A stretch of DNA of 64,000 bases from Orbilia blumenaviensis (lineage: Eukaryota; Ascomycota; Orbiliomycetes; Orbiliales; Orbiliaceae), in the NCBI GenBank assembly GCA_036872755.1, contig JAVHNS010000004.1, forward strand, positions 3,038,001 to 3,102,000, in the 5' to 3' direction. This document shows, piece by piece, positions 35,235 through 47,100 of the stretch (positions within the stretch are counted from its first letter, which is position 1; each line of letters starts with the position of its first letter). The notes beneath the pieces were generated by a model that searched no databases, was not told the DNA's origin, and saw only the letters and a program-made list of their open reading frames with translations. The translations under genes were made by a program, and so were the position numbers.

Positions 35235-36469
35235 ATGCGTCCGTCGACACTTTACACAACTCTTTTGGCATGTGCGCTTGCCGTTTCAGCTGCACCTCTG
35301 GGAACGGTTGGGGATCTCAAGCCTGTTGTTGACTTGAAGCCCGCTACAGACCTACCTACTGGGGATTTGCCAGTGGGGGATTTGCCAGTGAAGGATCTCC
35401 CAGTCAAAGATCTTCCAGTCAAGGATCTTCCAGTCAAGGATCTTCCAGTCAAGGATCTTCCAGTCAAGGATCTTCCAGCCAAGGATATTCCAGTCAATGA
35501 TTTGCCCATTAGAGACTTGCTAGTTGGCGATTTGAAGCCCACGGATCCAAAGCTGCCAACAAACCCCGCCGACATCAACTCCGCCAATATCGTATGTTTT
35601 CCATATTCTAAATGATTTCTTATTAGAAGGATAAAGTTAATATTGACTGCCGGGTATCCAGGTCGACAAAATCACTGGAACAAAACCAGAGGGTGTTAAC
35701 ACCCCAGATGGGCTCAAGCCAGTCACAGATGCCATCCCCAAAGACCCTAAGGCCCCTCTTCCAGAGGGTGTCAACACCCCAGATGGGCTCAAGCCGGTCA
35801 CGGATGCTATCCCTAAAGATCCTAAGGCTGCTCTTCCAGAGGGCGCCAACATTCCACCCGTCGATGGAACCGTTCCAGATGTCAAGAAAGATCTCCCTAA
35901 AGTTGACGGAACCGCTCCAGAAGGCATAAAACTCCCCGAAAATGTTCAGTTGATCAAGCAAGCGTCTGGTCAAACAAACACCCTCGAAAAACCAGACGGC
36001 AGCGGCTTTGTTTTCACAGTCCTCGGAGGCCTGTGCTGCAAGAACGCGGAAGAAGTCTTGAAGACCAGTGATCTCACGACTTGCATCCGCTTTAACTGTT
36101 TGGTCGAAATCAACGAATATCTCGGGGATGAAAAGGTCAAGACAACCATTCTTAAGTCCGATGCAGCCGGTATCCTCAAGGCAGATGGACCAGATGGTCT
36201 TAAGGACATCAAAGGTATGCAACATCCATTTATAATATCGGCCATAAATCAACGTTTCATAACTAATTCCAAACTCAATAGTTCCAACTGCCCCAGAGAC
36301 CGATGGTGTTGATACCAGCGCTATTCCCGGAGCCGATCAAGTCAATAAGGTTGAAATTGTCGTCAAAGATCTAGGGGAGAAGGCGAAGACACAAACAGCC
36401 TCGACTAACGATGTTATACTTCTTGCATCCAGCGTCTTGGTTACTATCCTTGGTTCTGAAACCAACTAG
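35235..36469 (+). CDS. Secreted repeat protein with DLPVK pentapeptides and 25-residue repeats
   Basis: Three exons: 35235-35591, 35662-36214 and 36282-36469; introns of 70 and 67 bp, frame kept; product 365 aa. Residues 1-19 (MRPSTLYTTLLACALAVSA) are a signal peptide. Exon 1 then carries about a dozen pentapeptides of the form DLPVK/DLPVG. Exon 2 starts with a 25-residue unit (EGVNTPDGLKPVTDAIPKDP plus five) present twice with small changes and a third decayed copy. A short domain with four cysteines follows (FTVLGGLCCKNAEEV, LTTCIRFNCLVEINEYLGD). The C-terminus is hydrophobic (VILLASSVLVTILGSETN) but lacks an obvious GPI omega site, so anchoring is uncertain. I recognise no family. A structural cell-wall or adhesive role is a guess from the repeats. 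Confidence 0.75.
35347..35525 (+). repeat. Coding minisatellite, 15-bp unit (DLPVK)
   Basis: Units of GATCTTCCAGTCAAG repeat back to back with several identical copies between 35409 and 35470 and decayed copies at both ends. Identical central copies imply recent slippage or unequal exchange. The length is a multiple of three, so copy-number change keeps frame. Confidence 0.9.
35686..35835 (+). repeat. 75-bp direct coding repeat, two copies
   Basis: Copies at 35686-35760 and 35761-35835 differ at a handful of mostly third-codon positions and encode nearly identical 25-residue units. A third, diverged partial copy follows. Confidence 0.85.
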
Positions 36470-37329
36470 TTCATTATAGACTACATGAACTCAAGCACTG
36501 CAGCCGACGATCGATTGCATTTCGTTTTAAAACTTATTTTACGAATATTACCAGTTTATGGTTGATTTAGCCTTTTCCGCAACATGTATTTGTAGTTTTT
36601 AGATAATATGCTAATTCTGACATTTTTGGTCACTACCATCGCTTTTCCTTCTACATTATAGATGACACCTGAGGTTGACTTGACTACTAGTGCAATGACA
36701 TTGTGCCAGGGGGCTAAGTTAACTTATCCGTGTTACGTTGTCGATTGATGACTTTGAACTGCAGAATATATATACTGCATTCGAGATTGTTTCTCTCCCC
36801 TCTTTCCCTCGGTTCTCTTGTTTCTTTCACATCTTCTGATAAATCTTAACAGCTTTCCCAAGAAACACACTCTAATTTGGCTCTAAAGCGATTAAACTTG
36901 GTCTCAACTTGCACTGCGTTTTGTAATTTAGATTTATGCTGTTTGCTCGGCTGTACTAGTTCTACCCTGTTGCATATTCAACTGCCTAGGTATTGCATTT
37001 GGTACATATCAGTGAAGGCTTCATATATTTGGGCGGAGGATTCGATGGCTTTCGTATTATTTCAGTCTGCAACAAAGAACTTTAAATCTCACGACTTATA
37101 TGGATCGATCTGACAATCGTAAAGAATGAAAATACGAATCAAAAATAGCTAACCATCTTACATGTTTTTGCGTGAACAGTGCTAAATAATTAACTATGAA
37201 TGTTTACAGCATGCCAAGCGGTATGGCACAATTGTCACCGGCAGTTTCGTTCGCTCCAGGCACCTGGTTAATAGTTAAGTATCACGTCAGTATATCTATA
37301 ATTATCTGTAGTCGACCTTGGGGGGTTTA
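36470..37329. other. Intergenic, 860 bp, convergent genes
   Basis: AT-rich 3' regions. A 78-codon plus frame (36877-37113) has no features. Confidence 0.5.
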
Positions 37330-38404
37330 TTAGTAACTAGGGGAAACGTTTGACCATACCTTAAATAGAACCGCAAAAGGATCATAAGATGGGTCCGTGT
37401 GAGGTGCATACTCCATAGCATCCATAACTCGATTGAGCTTCTCCGTGCCGAAAACCTTTTTGAAAAATGCATAGGCCATATCAATCCCTGCGGCAACGCC
37501 TGAGCTAGTCCAAATATTACCATCCTCGACCCACCGCGCGCTTGCAACCCAATTAACCGCAGGGCCTTGTTCGGTAACTTCTTTCCAGGCCATTTTATTA
37601 GTCGTCGCTTTCTTCCCATCCAAAACACCAGCTCTAGCAAGACTCGTAGCACCGGTGCATACGCTTAGAAGGTACTGTAACTTGGGGTATCTCGCTTTAA
37701 CGAAATCCTCGATGGATGTGTCGTTGTTTTCTAAATTATTGAAGATGCCCCAGCCGCCGGGGACCAGTAGGACATCGAGGTCAGGAGCGTCGGCGAAGGA
37801 ATGTGTGGCTACCATTTGTGGGGCGGCGATTGCTTTGCCGACAACGTAGGGGTCATTGGGTAGGGCGGAAATAGGACCGGCTTTGGAAGCGATTACTGAG
37901 AGGGTGGCGGGGTGACTCATGGATAACTACTCAGCGTCGTAAGTAATTTCCGATTAGCTTCTCAATAACAACAAAAAACAATAACAATACATTTTCAGAA
38001 TGAAATATAAAGAATTTGGAAATTGTTACCCTAAATAGAATTTGTAACGGGCCCATTACATCAAGCGGCTCATAACCGGGGAATAGAACCTAGGAGATAT
38101 TAGATTGATCCAGTTAGCCAGCTGTGCACGACTAGGTTCATATCGTATGCAACTGAAGGGGTAGCAAGCATACCATCCCAAACCGCATAACCTTGTCCTT
38201 CGGCGGTGGCTGACTGGGGTTCACCATGTCAATAGCACCTGTTGGCGCTGCAGACGCAGTTGCTGGTCGTGTTGATACCTGCGAAGCCACGGCGCTATTT
38301 GTAGGAGCCGACATCGATATCTGTGGGGCGGCAGCTGCTAGGCTTGCCATCATTATCCCAGTGACAAAGAGCTGCCTGCAGGTTTGCCATTTTGAACTCC
38401 ACAT
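37330..38404 (-). CDS. DJ-1/PfpI-family protein with N-terminal signal sequence
   Basis: Three exons: 38404-38174, 38089-38030 (only 60 bp) and 37926-37330; introns of 84 and 103 bp, all junctions phase 0; product 295 aa. The tiny middle exon encodes VLFPGYEPLDVMGPLQILFR, the conserved N-terminal strand of the family with Glu84, and exon 3 resumes with LSMSHPATLSVIASKAG. The nucleophile elbow SVCTGA gives Cys187 and is followed by WTSSGVAAGIDMAYAF. This is the fungal isonitrile-hydratase/PfpI-like branch of DJ-1 proteins; the reaction cannot be told from sequence. Exon 1 supplies a hydrophobic leader (LFVTGIMMASLAAAAP) and an Ala/Thr/Pro-rich linker, so the enzyme appears to be secreted or membrane-associated, unlike most cytosolic relatives. 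Confidence 0.8.
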
Positions 38405-39182
38405 TTTGGTTTCTAAAACGCCTTTTCTATTATATTATATTATACTATTATAGCTAATTCTCGTGTCTTTTGCTCGCAAGGAAGTTAGATTATCTGGTTG
38501 ATATTAACGAAAGAATCAAGAGATGTGGTGGAGATATTAAGAGAAGTTGAAAGCGTGCGTCCAGCGCTGCAGATTTGTGTTAAAGTTACTCGATATTGAA
38601 CTGAATGATAGATAATTCGATCTAGATACTGCGTATAGACTTGTATTTATCTTCATATTCTACACCTTACTCCCAAAGCTATAGCGACACGTAGGATCTT
38701 GCCAGTGACTCTCAAAATTTTTAGATTTTAGATTTTTGCTGCCCTGCATGTATGCAAAAGAGAAAAGCAGGAATATACTTTTTTCCGAACAGGAGTATGT
38801 AGCCCAAGGGTTGGGTCTAACACAAAACGAATCAAGCACTCTACGCTACATTCTTTTACGTTCTTCAGCTTGAAGCCTTTTTCTGCCATAATGGGATTAG
38901 CTAGTTGAAGTAAAGGAATCGGACCGCATTCGCAATGCGTCGTGGCGTTTTTTTCTTACGAGCCTGCAGCACTAGTATGCACACGCAAACAGTCGTTTAA
39001 ACTTTCAAGAGGAAGGAGAGGGTTCTGTTTTTTTCTAGATTCAATAAGAACACTGTCAGGCCTTCCCGGCCTTACCTTCTCATTTGGTTTGGAGTGGTTT
39101 CAGCTTCCGTTGAGACGAAATTGAAACATCTCAAATTGCTTGTGGCGGAAAGCCGCATACTCAAACCGGGTTTGAATACAGT

Positions 39183-39202
39183 AAAAAAAAAAAAAAAAAA
39201 AA
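39183..39202 (+). repeat. A20 homopolymer
   Basis: Twenty consecutive A residues. It could be a retroposed poly(A) tail, but no flanking target-site duplication was found by eye. Confidence 0.9.
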
Positions 39203-40246
39203 TCTGAGGCAAATCAGTATACCGCTTTTATCGAGTACTATAGTATTTTGCATCTTTAGAAAAACTTAAACTTCAGCTCGTCGTTTTCAATGGTGACACC
39301 AGTGTTAGTCGATGTCGCAGTACTTTATACATGGCCATGGATCATGCATACCATAGGAATTTGATGGAAGGTGCGAAGACTGGGGGGTTGGTGTTGTGTG
39401 TTTTTTTTTTGGTCTTCCAGTGTTACGTTACACGGCTATATGGTCCGAAATAGTCTTGCTCTGGTCTCGTTGGTCTTATTCCTAATGAAGTCAAGTCGGG
39501 TTGTACTAAAGGCAGATCTATTGCATGGTGGCCTGTAATTCGGAATAGAGATGAATTTAATGTCTGGGATACTATCAATGGCGTCGATTACTTAAGCATT
39601 GCTGGTTTTCTCTTTCGGTCTCTTCGCTCTTGGACACACTCCGGTGTGCAGACTTATTTGCTGTTGTTTTGTTGTACTTATCTTTATATGTCCGTTGTCC
39701 CTTCTCTTTATTACTTAATTTACTTGTTTTAATACAGACGATGGTGTTTGTCTACATGTAGTTGGCTACACAATAGACAACGGAAGGAAGAGATCCCGGG
39801 CCAATGCCTTGTGCACTAGTTAGGCGTCACTAGCCCTTGTTGCCCTGTGTTATATTGATTATATCAACAAGGGTTTTGTATATTAACATTTAATATCAGA
39901 CAATAATAGAAATGAGGTAAAATATCACTCAGTATCTATTAAGTTCCCGAGAGACAAATGCTAGAGCATACATAGGTTCAGTCAAGGAACCACGTTTAGA
40001 ATTTTGCAATTGAATTCGGAAGCTTAAGCAGCGCATCTGATAGACTAATATGGGCGGCATCACGTGATCGCATCCGAAGCGAAACGTGGGCGGGAAATAG
40101 AGTCTGTAGTGGGCGACGTCATCTCAAAGACTCCGAGAACAAAGGCTGGTAAGGACACCAAATGTTAAAATATGCGCTCCGAGGCCTGTAGATGCCTCAA
40201 TCGATAACGTCGCTTCTCCGATGAAGTAAAAGATACAACCTCGAAT

Positions 40247-40420
40247 GAGAGTTTTCGGTATCGCCACTCACAATAAACGAGTGTTTTGAGGAAGCACAAG
40301 CCGGGGGAACCAAAGTTCTTGTGGCCACAGATGTGCTTGATCGGCTAGGACTGCATTCCAGCATCACGAGGCCCTCCCATTCTTCAACCTTCTCCAAATC
40401 GCTGCCTCGAGCCAGCTAGC
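40247..40420 (+). pseudogene. Possible relic of a DEAD-box helicase motif V region
   Basis: A frame without a start reads NECFEEAQAGGTKVLVATDV and then LDRLGL before becoming unrecognisable and ending at TAG. TKVLVATDV is the motif V strand of DEAD-box RNA helicases (in Dbp5-like proteins TKVL..TNVLARG). Upstream and downstream helicase motifs are missing. The match is short and could be chance. Confidence 0.25.
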
Positions 40421-40885
40421 GCCCCTTAAGGTAGGTCGTCGAGCCCGCTTCCTTGCTACCTGTCGAAGACAGTTGGGCCCACTAACGCCGACAATCTGCA
40501 CATGCACAGAATTTTTTTATCAAAGACGTCCAGACTCGTCTTGTCGGCTGCTTGACGGTTGACCCCGCATATTAACCAGTGGAATCCCTGGCTGCAGACC
40601 CACACTCGCGGGCTGGTCCTGGCCTCGCCAAGCTGGCACTAAGGCGCACGGGCAGGGGTGAGCGACTCAAGAGAAGCCCGATCTCCTGAATCGGATCGTG
40701 CTTTCCATTCCTCGAAACTGTGTGTCTGCTTTTGCTGTCAGCAGTCCACCTCTCATGGCCCTCGGATGAACCCGCCAGCTCAAACTACCGAGTGCTAGTC
40801 TGGGGTCACGGGCGGCCTTTCCTATCACAAATCAGAATCAAAAGAAGAACAGATCTATCCCAGTTTTGATATTTAATCCGCAAGG

Positions 40886-42973
40886 ATGCCGGAGCTTCAG
40901 GAGGACGAAAATTCCGTCCCCCTTCTTCCTCCGCCTCCTGGTCTTCCAACTGTTGCTGTTGCTGCTGGTTCGACGACGTCAACAATATCAAACCAACCTC
41001 CACTTCCAAATTCCTCGCTATCGGATGGCATTCAGGGAGATAATTCTGTCGCCGCTGCCGCTCCTAAGGACTCTTCGGATGTTAATACTTTAAGATTCAC
41101 TCTGCCTCCTGATCAATCTACCCCTGCTTCTTCTTCCAGGTCCGAAATGCCCACCCGACCACAGCCAGATACAAACACCGGACTACGATCTCGTGGCCAA
41201 AGCATCTCCACTTCCTTCTCTCCCGTTGGAACCAATACTTCCTCGCCAACTGGCACTCCAACTGATAAAGTAAGCCCTACAACTCGGGCCCGTAGTATCT
41301 CACAATCAGTCCAACCATCCACTTCCGATCAACCCGGAACAAAGGAGGAAGAACCACCGAAACCTAAGGACTCCCTTGAACTTTCCACACTATCCTCCGG
41401 TGATTCGGACGAAGAAGCCGGACTCACCGAATCCGCCCGCGACCGACGTCGTAAGAAGAAACAGAGAAGAAGGGGGTTAGGAGGCCTAAGCTCCGAAGGC
41501 GGCAGAATGCGTGACGTACACGCTTCGTCCTCACCGACGAACAATCATCATCATCACCATGCTACGGACGAAGAACTGGCCCATGGAACAATTATCAATG
41601 GTATCGCTGTCACGGATGCCGAAAAACGTGCGGCAGATCAAAACGTGGTAAAGGATCTCGCGATAAATTGTCTATTGATTGGTTCTTGGTACATATTTTC
41701 GCTGGGTATCTCGGTCTACAATAAGTGGATGTTCTCGGAAAAACATTTGGACTTCCGATTCCCGCTTTTTGTAACATCATTTCACATGCTCGTGCAGTTC
41801 TCGCTGTCGTCATTAGTGATGTGGTATTTCGTCCAGTTTAGACCGGGCTACGTGGATCCAAAGGAGAAAAAGAAGGTGGAGCGAATAAGGTCTTCTTCGT
41901 CGTCGTCGAATGCTTCGCCGAATAGGGGAACAGAGGAATCTCGCCCCCTCAACGCAGGAAATGAAAGTGACTCCGACGAAGACGTGGAGGATACACGAGT
42001 TCTGGCCAATGAGACACAAGAACCTGGACCGAAGAAGCCGATCATGACGAAGATATTCTACGCTACAAGGGTTGCACCTTGTGGTATGGCTACGGGATTG
42101 GATATCGGTCTCGGCAATATGTCGCTCAAGTACATTTCGCTCGCGTTTTACACGATGTGTAAATCATCGTCCTTGGCATTCGTCCTTATCTTTGCGTTTA
42201 TCTTCCGCTTGGAGAAGCCGACTGTCAAGCTTATCTCTGTTATCTCGGTCATGACCATCGGAGTGATCATGATGGTGGCAGACGAAGCTGCATTTGTGCT
42301 TATAGGGTTTATACTTGTCATGCTGGCGAGTGTACTATCGGGTCTACGGTGGAGTTTGACGCAATTACTGCTTTTAAGGAACCCAGCGACCAGCAATCCG
42401 TTCAGCAGTATCTTCTTCTTGGCCCCGGTTATGTTTATAAGTCTGTTGATTATCGCTATACCGGTGGAAGGCCTTGGAAGATTCTGGGGCCGGTGGATGA
42501 TGCTGATTGAAGAATGGGGAGTATTTCCTGGTATCGGCATGTTGATTGCACCTGGAGTTGTGGCTTTCTGTATGACTGCCAGCGAGTTTGCGTATGTGCC
42601 TCCCTTCCCCCCCCTTATTTTAATCCCCGATGTTTTCAAGTTCTAACAAGGACATATTAGTCTACTGAGGCGAACATCCGTTGTCACACTATCAATCTGC
42701 GGAATCTTCAAAGAAGTGGTCACAATTTCAGCATCAGCCACAATCTTCCACGACGTCCTAACACCGGTCAATATCACCGGTCTGTTCGTGACAATATTGA
42801 GTATTGGAGGTTATAACTACATCAAGATCAAGAAGATGAGAGGAGAAGCCGTCAGGGGGGTTTTGGCAACCGAAGCAGACGATGCAGAGGGTAGAAGGAG
42901 TCTATTGTTTGAAAGACGAAGTTTGGCGTTGAACAGGGCGAGCTTGGAGAGCGGACGGGACGGAAGGGCGTAA
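40886..42973 (+). CDS. TPT/nucleotide-sugar transporter family protein (Ymd8/SLC35C2-like)
   Basis: Two exons, 40886-42591 and 42661-42973, with a 69-bp GTATGT...TAG intron; product 672 aa. The first 250 residues are disordered and Ser/Thr/Pro-rich with a His run (NNHHHHHATDEE) and a basic patch (RRRKKKQRRRG). About ten membrane segments follow: NCLLIGSWYIFSLGISVYNK, the TPT signature region ATGLDIGLGNMSLKYISLAF, then YTMCKSSSLAFVLIFAFIF and others. A charged loop with a poly-Ser and acidic insert splits the second and third segments. The intron falls in the ninth segment, and the second exon gives TLSICGIFKEVVTISAS. This fits the triose-phosphate-translocator domain of Golgi/ER nucleotide-sugar transporters. 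The substrate is unknown. The tail is charged and cytosolic. Confidence 0.85.
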
Positions 42974-43076
42974 AAACAACACAAAACAACACAAAACAAC
43001 ACAAAACAGAAAGAAAAAAGAAAGAAAGAAGAAAGAAAGAAAAAGAAAGAAAAAGAAAGAAAGAAAGAAAGAAGGA
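42974..43076 (+). repeat. (AAAACAACAC)3 followed by a 69-nt pure purine tract
   Basis: Three 10-bp units run directly from the transporter stop codon to 43003. Then 43008-43076 contains only A and G (AAAG/AAAAAG units) with no pyrimidine. The tract would lie in the 3' UTR. Purine mirror tracts can form triplex DNA. Confidence 0.85.
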
Positions 43077-44105
43077 CCCTATTTTTTTTTTTTTTGTTCG
43101 CCAATATTGGCACTATATAGAGACTTTGGAAGGGGTCGAAGGATCTGTTTTATCGATTTTAGTGTATAAATTGGCGGGGTTATGTAAGATTAGTATATAA
43201 GAGGTAAGTATGTACAGCGAGCTGGTCAGTTGGTTGGTTGGTTAGTATACACGCACACACAGCGGATTAGCATTCTGAAAGGAAAGGAAGGCAGGGGAGC
43301 ATTGCAAGGGTTCGGGCGTTTATTTTGGCGTTGGGAAAGCACAAATTCGTTATATACTTTTTTTTCCGTTTTCTTTTGTTTCTTTTGTTTGGATTTTTAG
43401 TTTTCGTGGTTTCCGTTTGTCGATTGTGTGTTTAATGTGTATTTTATCTTATATCTTCTTGGTTAGATAGATTCGATACCATAACTAGCTAGTAGGAATA
43501 CAACAGCTGATCATGATCAATTTACAAGACCGACCTTTTGAGATAGACATAGAAGATCGGGATAGTCAATAACCTCGGTCTAAACACTATTAGCCATATA
43601 CATATCCGGGCTGTAATTACGGTAGTCTGTCGATTGATTCATCACCGATTCGGAGAGACTTAAATAAAAACACTAATTTAGTTTGTTAAAAACTTAGTAA
43701 TTACCTAGATAGCGTGCCACTCGTTGGAGACTGCCTTACGGCGCCAGGTAGTCACAAGAACATACGTCACGGCGACTAATTATGCCAATATTTATAAATG
43801 TAGCTAAAATAGGTACCTAGAAAAATTCAAAAAAACAGCAAACCGGGGTTCAAAGCGACATCGAGTCCCAGTTTTCGGCCACTAACTGGAATTGTATGGA
43901 GAAGGCGATGTCATGGAACAACATTTCGGAAAGGTACCTGGGTAACATTCAGGAAAGGAAAGACAGGGTAATCGGGTGCCAAAAAAGAGAGAATAAAGGA
44001 ATGTTCTATGAGACTAAAGCAATATATACAGAACTTCTAACCGCATGATCATGCCACGGGAAATGAAAAGCAGTCCCATAAAATAAATGAGTCCTTCGCA
44101 CCTTG
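42974..44105. other. Intergenic, about 1.1 kb, convergent genes
   Basis: Begins with simple repeats (separate entry), then a T14 run and AT-rich sequence. No gene seen. Confidence 0.6.
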
Positions 44106-47100
44106 TTATTTGCCTGGGAAACATGTTAATCGCTGAACCTTGGAGGGTGTATCTAGTTTAGCCAGCTCGAAACGTCTTTTAGCGTTAGAGATATTAGAAA
44201 GCCTACCGGCTTTAGAGACCTTAGCAGGTCTATTGGTAGAAGCTCCCTCTGTTGCTGAGGGTTCATAATCAGTGCTTTTTTCAGCAGTACCGGAGCCAGG
44301 CTCAGGTATTATCCCTACTGCTGGCGAGTTTGCTGAAGTCTGCAGACATAAAATTTTGCCAGACTTCAACACTATCTCAAAGTCATTTCCATAAAATTGG
44401 GCTGTATGCGCTTCAAAATCCGGGGGAAGGATTATGGCATCCAGTGCACCCCACTCTCCTTGAGTGCTCTTGAGAATATGCTCTTTCTTAGGTTCCAATT
44501 GCTTTGAGACCTTCTGTGCTGCGTTGAGGATGACTCCCCGGGAGGGGATATCCCAGAATTTAATAATATTGGAGTCGGGAGACAAAGCAGCAAGGCTCCA
44601 GCCATCGGAAGAGAAGGATATACTTTGGAAATAATTTGTGTCCTTAAACTTAAGTTGCAAGACCCCGGTAGCGGTGGCGATATCCCAAACCCTGATCCTG
44701 CTAACCTGCTGCTCCTGCTGCTGCTGCTGAGTCAAAGCCGCTAAAATTTTACTGTTGGGTGAAATCTCGAATTTGTCAATAATTTCGCTCCCGTAGGGCA
44801 AAATCACCCTGGTTGACCCGGTAACAGTATCCCAAAGCACAATTGCCTCTTTAAAACCGTCAATCTGGTTGCGAAAGGCATACATGCATAACCAAGCTAG
44901 AAACTTCCCATCGCGTGAAAAATGGATCGGTTTTCCGGTTAATAATGAGTCGGGACATACTTCCGGGCCTTTCCACTGAATTTGTAATGTTCTGGTTTCT
45001 ATATCCCAGATTTTGATGGTCTGACTACAAGACGTACAGCAAGTCATTAGGCGTGTACTGTTGGGCGAGAATTGGAGTTTGAAGTTAATGTTGGTTTCAT
45101 ATTGATATTGATCGGTATTGCACCCATCATGCAAATCTTGGAGGACACAGCGTAAGACTCCGTTGTGAGTGTCCCATATCTGAACAATACCGTGATAAGC
45201 CACCGCTAGCAATTTGCTGTTAGGCGAGAAAAGGATCCAGCTTGAGAGTATCCCAAACCTATAACGCAGCTGAGACCTAGTACGCGTACATAAGTTCAAT
45301 CGCAAGTGCAAGATGTCACTGGCGGTGTTCCAAAGTGAAATATCTAATTTGATTTTGTTGTCTTCATGTTCAGTTTCGGAGTAAAACGCCAATAGTGCCC
45401 TGTCAGGTGAGACAACAGAATTGCCATTACCCATAGTAGAGTGCTTTAAATTATTGTGATAAACGGCCATTGGGGGGCCGCTTAGTGGAGGCTGGTTTAT
45501 GAGTCCATCCATCGGCTCAAACTCGGCGTCTGCGACGGCTTTGGTGATATCATACAGCTTTATACAACCTCCCGGGGAAACAAGGGCTAGCGATTCACTG
45601 TTGGGCGAGAATCTGGGAGCGCCGATGAGGTTGGGGTATCTGGCATTCGATTTCACTGCGCCAATATCCCAAACTTCGATGCATGTGCTATGGAAAGGAC
45701 GCATGTGCTTTGCCGGAACGAAAACCGCCAAAAACCTATTATCGGGCAAGAAACAGACGGTGAGTAGAGTTCGCTCACCGGCAAATCTGAGTTGGGTATG
45801 AAGGACTCCGGTAGCAATGTTCCAAATTGTTATCAAAAAGCTAACACTTCCCTTGGCATCAAATTTAGTACAGGATGCCAGGAACGTACTATCGCGCGAA
45901 AACCAGATCCGATTATAGCCGTCAGCGTGGCCCTTAGGTAGCTGAAATCCAGAGCCAAGGACACCCCCAGTAGAAGTATTTCGAAGTTTAATGACCCTAC
46001 CCTGCCGCAATTCACCGGATATATAAGCAAATATTCTTCCATTGGGTGAAAAAGTTGGATAGCAAGAACCGCTTGCGTCAATGCTGAGTCTAGCATGTAA
46101 TGCCCTCGTGATAAGATTCCATATTTGGATATCACTATCCGAGGGACAAAGTATTAGGAGTCTTCCATCAGATGCGAACGAAACACTACGACCTATATAT
46201 TTGGTTTCGGGTCCGCCTTCGCTGAGATTAATCTTAAATTCGAGGTTCATTGCCCCCTTATTTATCTTGAAAATTTCGACAGTATTGCGGTATTCGCAGT
46301 TTTCAGACTCGCAGGTCAAGACTGCAAGGGTCCCGCTATCATGCGAGAATAGCACAGATGTTGCGAAGTTAGTATTAGCCCAAGCGTAGTGCTCCCCGGT
46401 AGCAGTATCCCAAAGGTCGACTGAGATGTACCTTTCCCATTCCAGTCCCGTGCCAGAGCGCGATCGCCAGATCGCCAGAAACTTGCTGTCATGGCTGAAA
46501 GAAAGTTTGGAGTCTTCGCGGTAGGTACAATCAATCCTGGCACGCAATATTCCTATGGGAATATTCCAAAGGAGGGTAGTTTCTGTGCAAGATGATGCAA
46601 GAAGCTTGCCGTCTGGCGAAAAGGCCGTTAAGTATATAGTATCCCCAGGAACCCGGAGCTCTTGAAGGTGCGGACTCCAATGCTCCTGAATTGCTGAAGC
46701 ATTTTTAATAAAGTGAGTGACCTGGCTCCAGTTTTGTTTTCGCACCACACTTTGTCGAGGGCTACAGAGGAGGCAACTCGTATATAATTGTAAAGGATAT
46801 CTTACAAAGATTGATTGGTGCATAATTATGAAGCGCTTTGCATCGCTGACGAATAAATGAAGATTCTTGGCTGAAGCCTCCTGGGAGCGCTGGTCCGGGA
46901 TATTAGTGAAATTATCTTCAGAGCTTGGTTAGGTAATCGCTACCACATAAATAAGTAGGCATAGGGCTTAAATATAAACAACTTACGCCAAGAATGGGCA
47001 GTAATAATTCTGCTATTTTCATACTTTCGGGAACCGCACCAATTAAGCTTAGAGCCTCGAGCCAGTGAAGAAAATGATTTTCCAGGAAATCCAACACCCC

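Larger units (their letters stand above)
38405..40885. other. Intergenic, about 2.5 kb
   Basis: Includes an A20 run (39183-39202), an AT-rich left half and a GC-richer right half. A short possible helicase relic lies at about 40250-40420 (separate entry). No intact gene. Confidence 0.55.
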
